A stretch of DNA of 36,052 nt, taken from contig JAIRLE010000039.1 in the NCBI GenBank assembly GCA_031259605.1, positions 1-36,052 on the forward strand, written 5' to 3'. The translations under genes were made by a program, and so were the position numbers. Of this stretch, positions 34,737 through 36,052 are shown piece by piece. Positions within the stretch are counted from its first letter, which is position 1. Each line of letters begins with the position of its first letter. The notes beneath the pieces are model-generated. The model was not told where the DNA came from and did not search any database. It saw only the letters and a program-made list of their open reading frames with translations. Source of the DNA: Zoogloeaceae bacterium (GTDB lineage: Bacteria > Pseudomonadota > Gammaproteobacteria > Burkholderiales > Rhodocyclaceae).

Positions 34737-35380
34737 CAGAGATGGTCGTAAACCCATTTTGGCATATAGTACTTGCGGGCATTGAAAATGCCGCCGATCA
34801 ATTTGGCACCGACCTGGGTCAGGCGCTGGGCGGCGGCTTGGGCGACTTCCCAGCGCGTTTCCTCGCCACGCACCACCAGCGCCACGCCATCGGCCTGGGT
34901 GCTGATGGCCAGCGTATCGGAACTGGCGTATACCGCCTCGCCGTCGATTACCACGAAACGGTACCGTTCGCCCAGTTGCGCGAACAGATTGCGCAAGCGC
35001 TGGGGATCCAGGCGTTCGCCATGCCGCGGATGGACGCCCACCGGCATGATGTCGCAAGACAGACCTTCCACTTGAACGAGACATTCCTCGATGGCGGGTG
35101 CCTGCCCAGGCAATGCCAAATCCATGAATCCCGGCTGCTCCTGCAACGCCAGACGCCGCGTGATGCTGTTGGCGGACAGACTGGCGTCCATCAGCAACAC
35201 CGATGTGTGGCTGCTGCGCGCCAGTTCGCTGGCCAGGGCTATGGCGCTGGTCGTGACGCCGTTGCCCGCATTCGCCGCGGTGAGCAGCAGCACGTTCAAG
35301 CCCTGATCGAGCACGATGGCGGCAAGATTGCTTTCGCTGGGCGCAAAAATCCGCAAGGTGTTTGGAATCGGGCTATCCAT
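34736..35380 (-). CDS. CpsD/BY-kinase-like P-loop protein with a degenerate Walker A
   Basis: A 214-residue MinD/CpsD-like protein, the cytosolic partner expected for the Wzz protein. The start at 35380 (MDSPIPNTLRIF) is 2 bases after the preceding stop. Walker A' is VLLMDAS (D65) and Walker B VVIDGEA (D146). Walker A reads TAANAGNGVTT (34-44), with V42 where the ATP-binding Lys should be (consensus S/T-x-x-P-G-E-G-K-T/S-T). The C-terminus has YYMPKWVYDHL, three tyrosines but not the long Tyr cluster of true BY-kinases. I infer it may bind nucleotide weakly or not hydrolyse it, acting as a scaffold for Wzz. Confidence 0.8.
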   Translation of the reverse strand: MDSPIPNTLRIFAPSESNLAAIVLDQGLNVLLLTAANAGNGVTTSAIALASELARSSHTSVLLMDASLSANSITRRLALQEQPGFMDLALPGQAPAIEECLVQVEGLSCDIMPVGVHPRHGERLDPQRLRNLFAQLGERYRFVVIDGEAVYASSDTLAISTQADGVALVVRGEETRWEVAQAAAQRLTQVGAKLIGGIFNARKYYMPKWVYDHL

Positions 35381-35382
35381 CG

Positions 35383-35985
35383 TCAACTGGCTCCATGCGC
35401 GCTGAGTACTGCAAAAGGTGTCTTGAGCAGGATTTTCAAATCCAGCCACGGACTTTGCCGGGCGATGTATTGCAGGTCGATGATGACCCGATCGTCAAAC
35501 CCCACGTTGCTGCGGCCGGAAATCTGCCACAGGCCGGTAACGCCGGGATAAACCCCCAGACGGCCAAGATGGGCTTCCTTGTAGGCTTGCGCGTGAAATG
35601 AAGTCGGACGCGGGCCGACCAGGCGCATTTGCCCGCATAACACATTGAACAGGTTGGGCAGCTCGTCCAGGCTGGTGCGGCGCAAGATGCCGCCAATGCT
35701 CGTGACGCGCGGATCGCGGTCGATTTTGAAATCCACAGAATCCGGGCCATGCTTGTTCATGTGACGTATCGAATGCTTCAATGTCTCCGCATCGACCACC
35801 ATGGTACGGAACTTGATCATGCCAAAACGGCGGCCCCGGAATCCGGTGCGCTGCTGTATGAAAAACACAGGGCCGGGACTGGTCAGCTTGATGGTGACGG
35901 CAATCGCCAATAACAGCGGGGAAAACAGCATTACCAGAAAACTGGCCGTCAGCACGGAAGTCAAATGTTTGGTGCGGGACAGCAC
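35383..35985 (-). CDS. Undecaprenyl-phosphate sugar-phosphate transferase (bacterial sugar transferase), probably truncated at 5' end
   Basis: The initiating enzyme that puts the first sugar-1-phosphate on undecaprenyl phosphate. Visible: a hydrophobic hairpin ([20 protein letters not shown]), then [52 protein letters not shown] (in part), LVGPRPT and [13 protein letters not shown]. These are the complete catalytic C-terminal domain of WcaJ/PssY-type proteins. The listed start is a GTG at 35985, but the frame stays open upstream (PPW) into the poly-G tail. Many relatives have a further N-terminal membrane domain, so the gene very likely continues past the edge. It appears to be the first visible gene of the operon. 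Confidence 0.85.
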   Translation of the reverse strand: MLSRTKHLTSVLTASFLVMLFSPLLLAIAVTIKLTSPGPVFFIQQRTGFRGRRFGMIKFRTMVVDAETLKHSIRHMNKHGPDSVDFKIDRDPRVTSIGGILRRTSLDELPNLFNVLCGQMRLVGPRPTSFHAQAYKEAHLGRLGVYPGVTGLWQISGRSNVGFDDRVIIDLQYIARQSPWLDLKILLKTPFAVLSAHGAS

Positions 35986-35991
35986 CCAGGG

Positions 35992-36052
35992 CGGGGGGGG
36001 GGGGGGGGGGGGGGGGGGCGGCGGGGGGGGGGGCGGGGGGCGGGGGGGGGGG
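35992..36052. other. Poly-G tail at the window end (probable artefact)
   Basis: From about 35992 the sequence is almost only G with a few C. It interrupts the sugar transferase gene and has no counterpart elsewhere. This is typical of failed two-colour sequencing cycles at a contig end and should not be annotated as biology. Confidence 0.85.

Noticed and set aside
35992-36052. G-quadruplex or regulatory G-tract at the right end
   Set aside because: The near-pure poly-G at the window end inside a coding frame is best explained as a sequencing artefact.

Overview
The window is a GC-rich (roughly 60 percent by eye) stretch of a Gram-negative, most likely betaproteobacterial chromosome. Reasons: E. 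coli-like DnaK, DksA, GreB and Rho; sigma-32-type heat-shock promoters; NrdR boxes; a Wza/Wzz/Wzx/Wzy-type envelope polysaccharide locus with an outer-membrane lipoprotein; and tRNAs with encoded CCA. A finer placement (Rhodocyclales or Nitrosomonadales) is only a guess. Both ends cut through genes, and the last ~60 bases are a poly-G run that looks like an assembly or sequencing artefact.

Layout. (1) 1-191: 5' end of an RHS/YD-repeat-like gene, minus strand. (2) 368-5761, minus: class Ia ribonucleotide reductase, in the order nrdA, a small membrane-anchored protein, nrdB. The nrdA control region is unusually readable: two NrdR boxes 31 bp apart, a sigma-70 promoter (TTGACA-17-TAGACT), and a cobalamin riboswitch that begins almost at the predicted transcription start. 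A C-rich segment could then sequester the nrdA Shine-Dalgarno. A palindromic repeat and two heptamer tandem repeats lie at the nrdA 3' end, one of them inside the coding sequence. (3) 5900-7372, minus: Ser/Thr kinase fused to a cyclic-nucleotide-binding-like domain, divergent from (4) 7384-11309, plus: grpE-dnaK-dnaJ. Both grpE and dnaK have their own sigma-32-like promoter with the same 13-bp spacer; the grpE one lies inside the kinase's first codons. (5) 11384-13790, plus: a Tat-exported transglutaminase-fold protein and an M20 amidohydrolase.

(6) 18751 down to 13909, minus: promoter, tRNA-Pro, tRNA-Arg, tRNA-His, mutY, dnaB, aroC, a small unknown gene, greB. They are packed closely enough to be one transcript, and mutY starts 6 nt after the tRNA-His CCA. 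(7) 18894-19375, plus: dksA, convergent with (8) trxA-rho (21334 down to 19491), separated by a bidirectional terminator. TrxA has a CQPC instead of CGPC active site, and rho has a pyrimidine-rich leader.

(9) 35985 down to 21415, minus: a 14.6-kb exopolysaccharide operon. In transcription order: initiating sugar-phosphate transferase, degenerate CpsD-like ATPase, Wza lipoprotein, Wzz-type co-polymerase, GT4, Wzy/O-antigen-ligase-like protein, GT2, membrane GT2, a NodB deacetylase joined in frame to a Wzx flippase, a glycoside-hydrolase-like exported protein, a GNAT acetyltransferase and a CelD-like acetyltransferase. Most of the gene junctions are ATGA or similar short overlaps, so translation is probably coupled throughout. 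Together the genes would start a repeat unit on undecaprenyl phosphate, extend it, flip it, polymerise it, export it and modify it by deacetylation, acyl transfer or trimming. The exact polymer cannot be read from the sequence. No CRISPR array, insertion sequence, phage or rRNA gene is visible.
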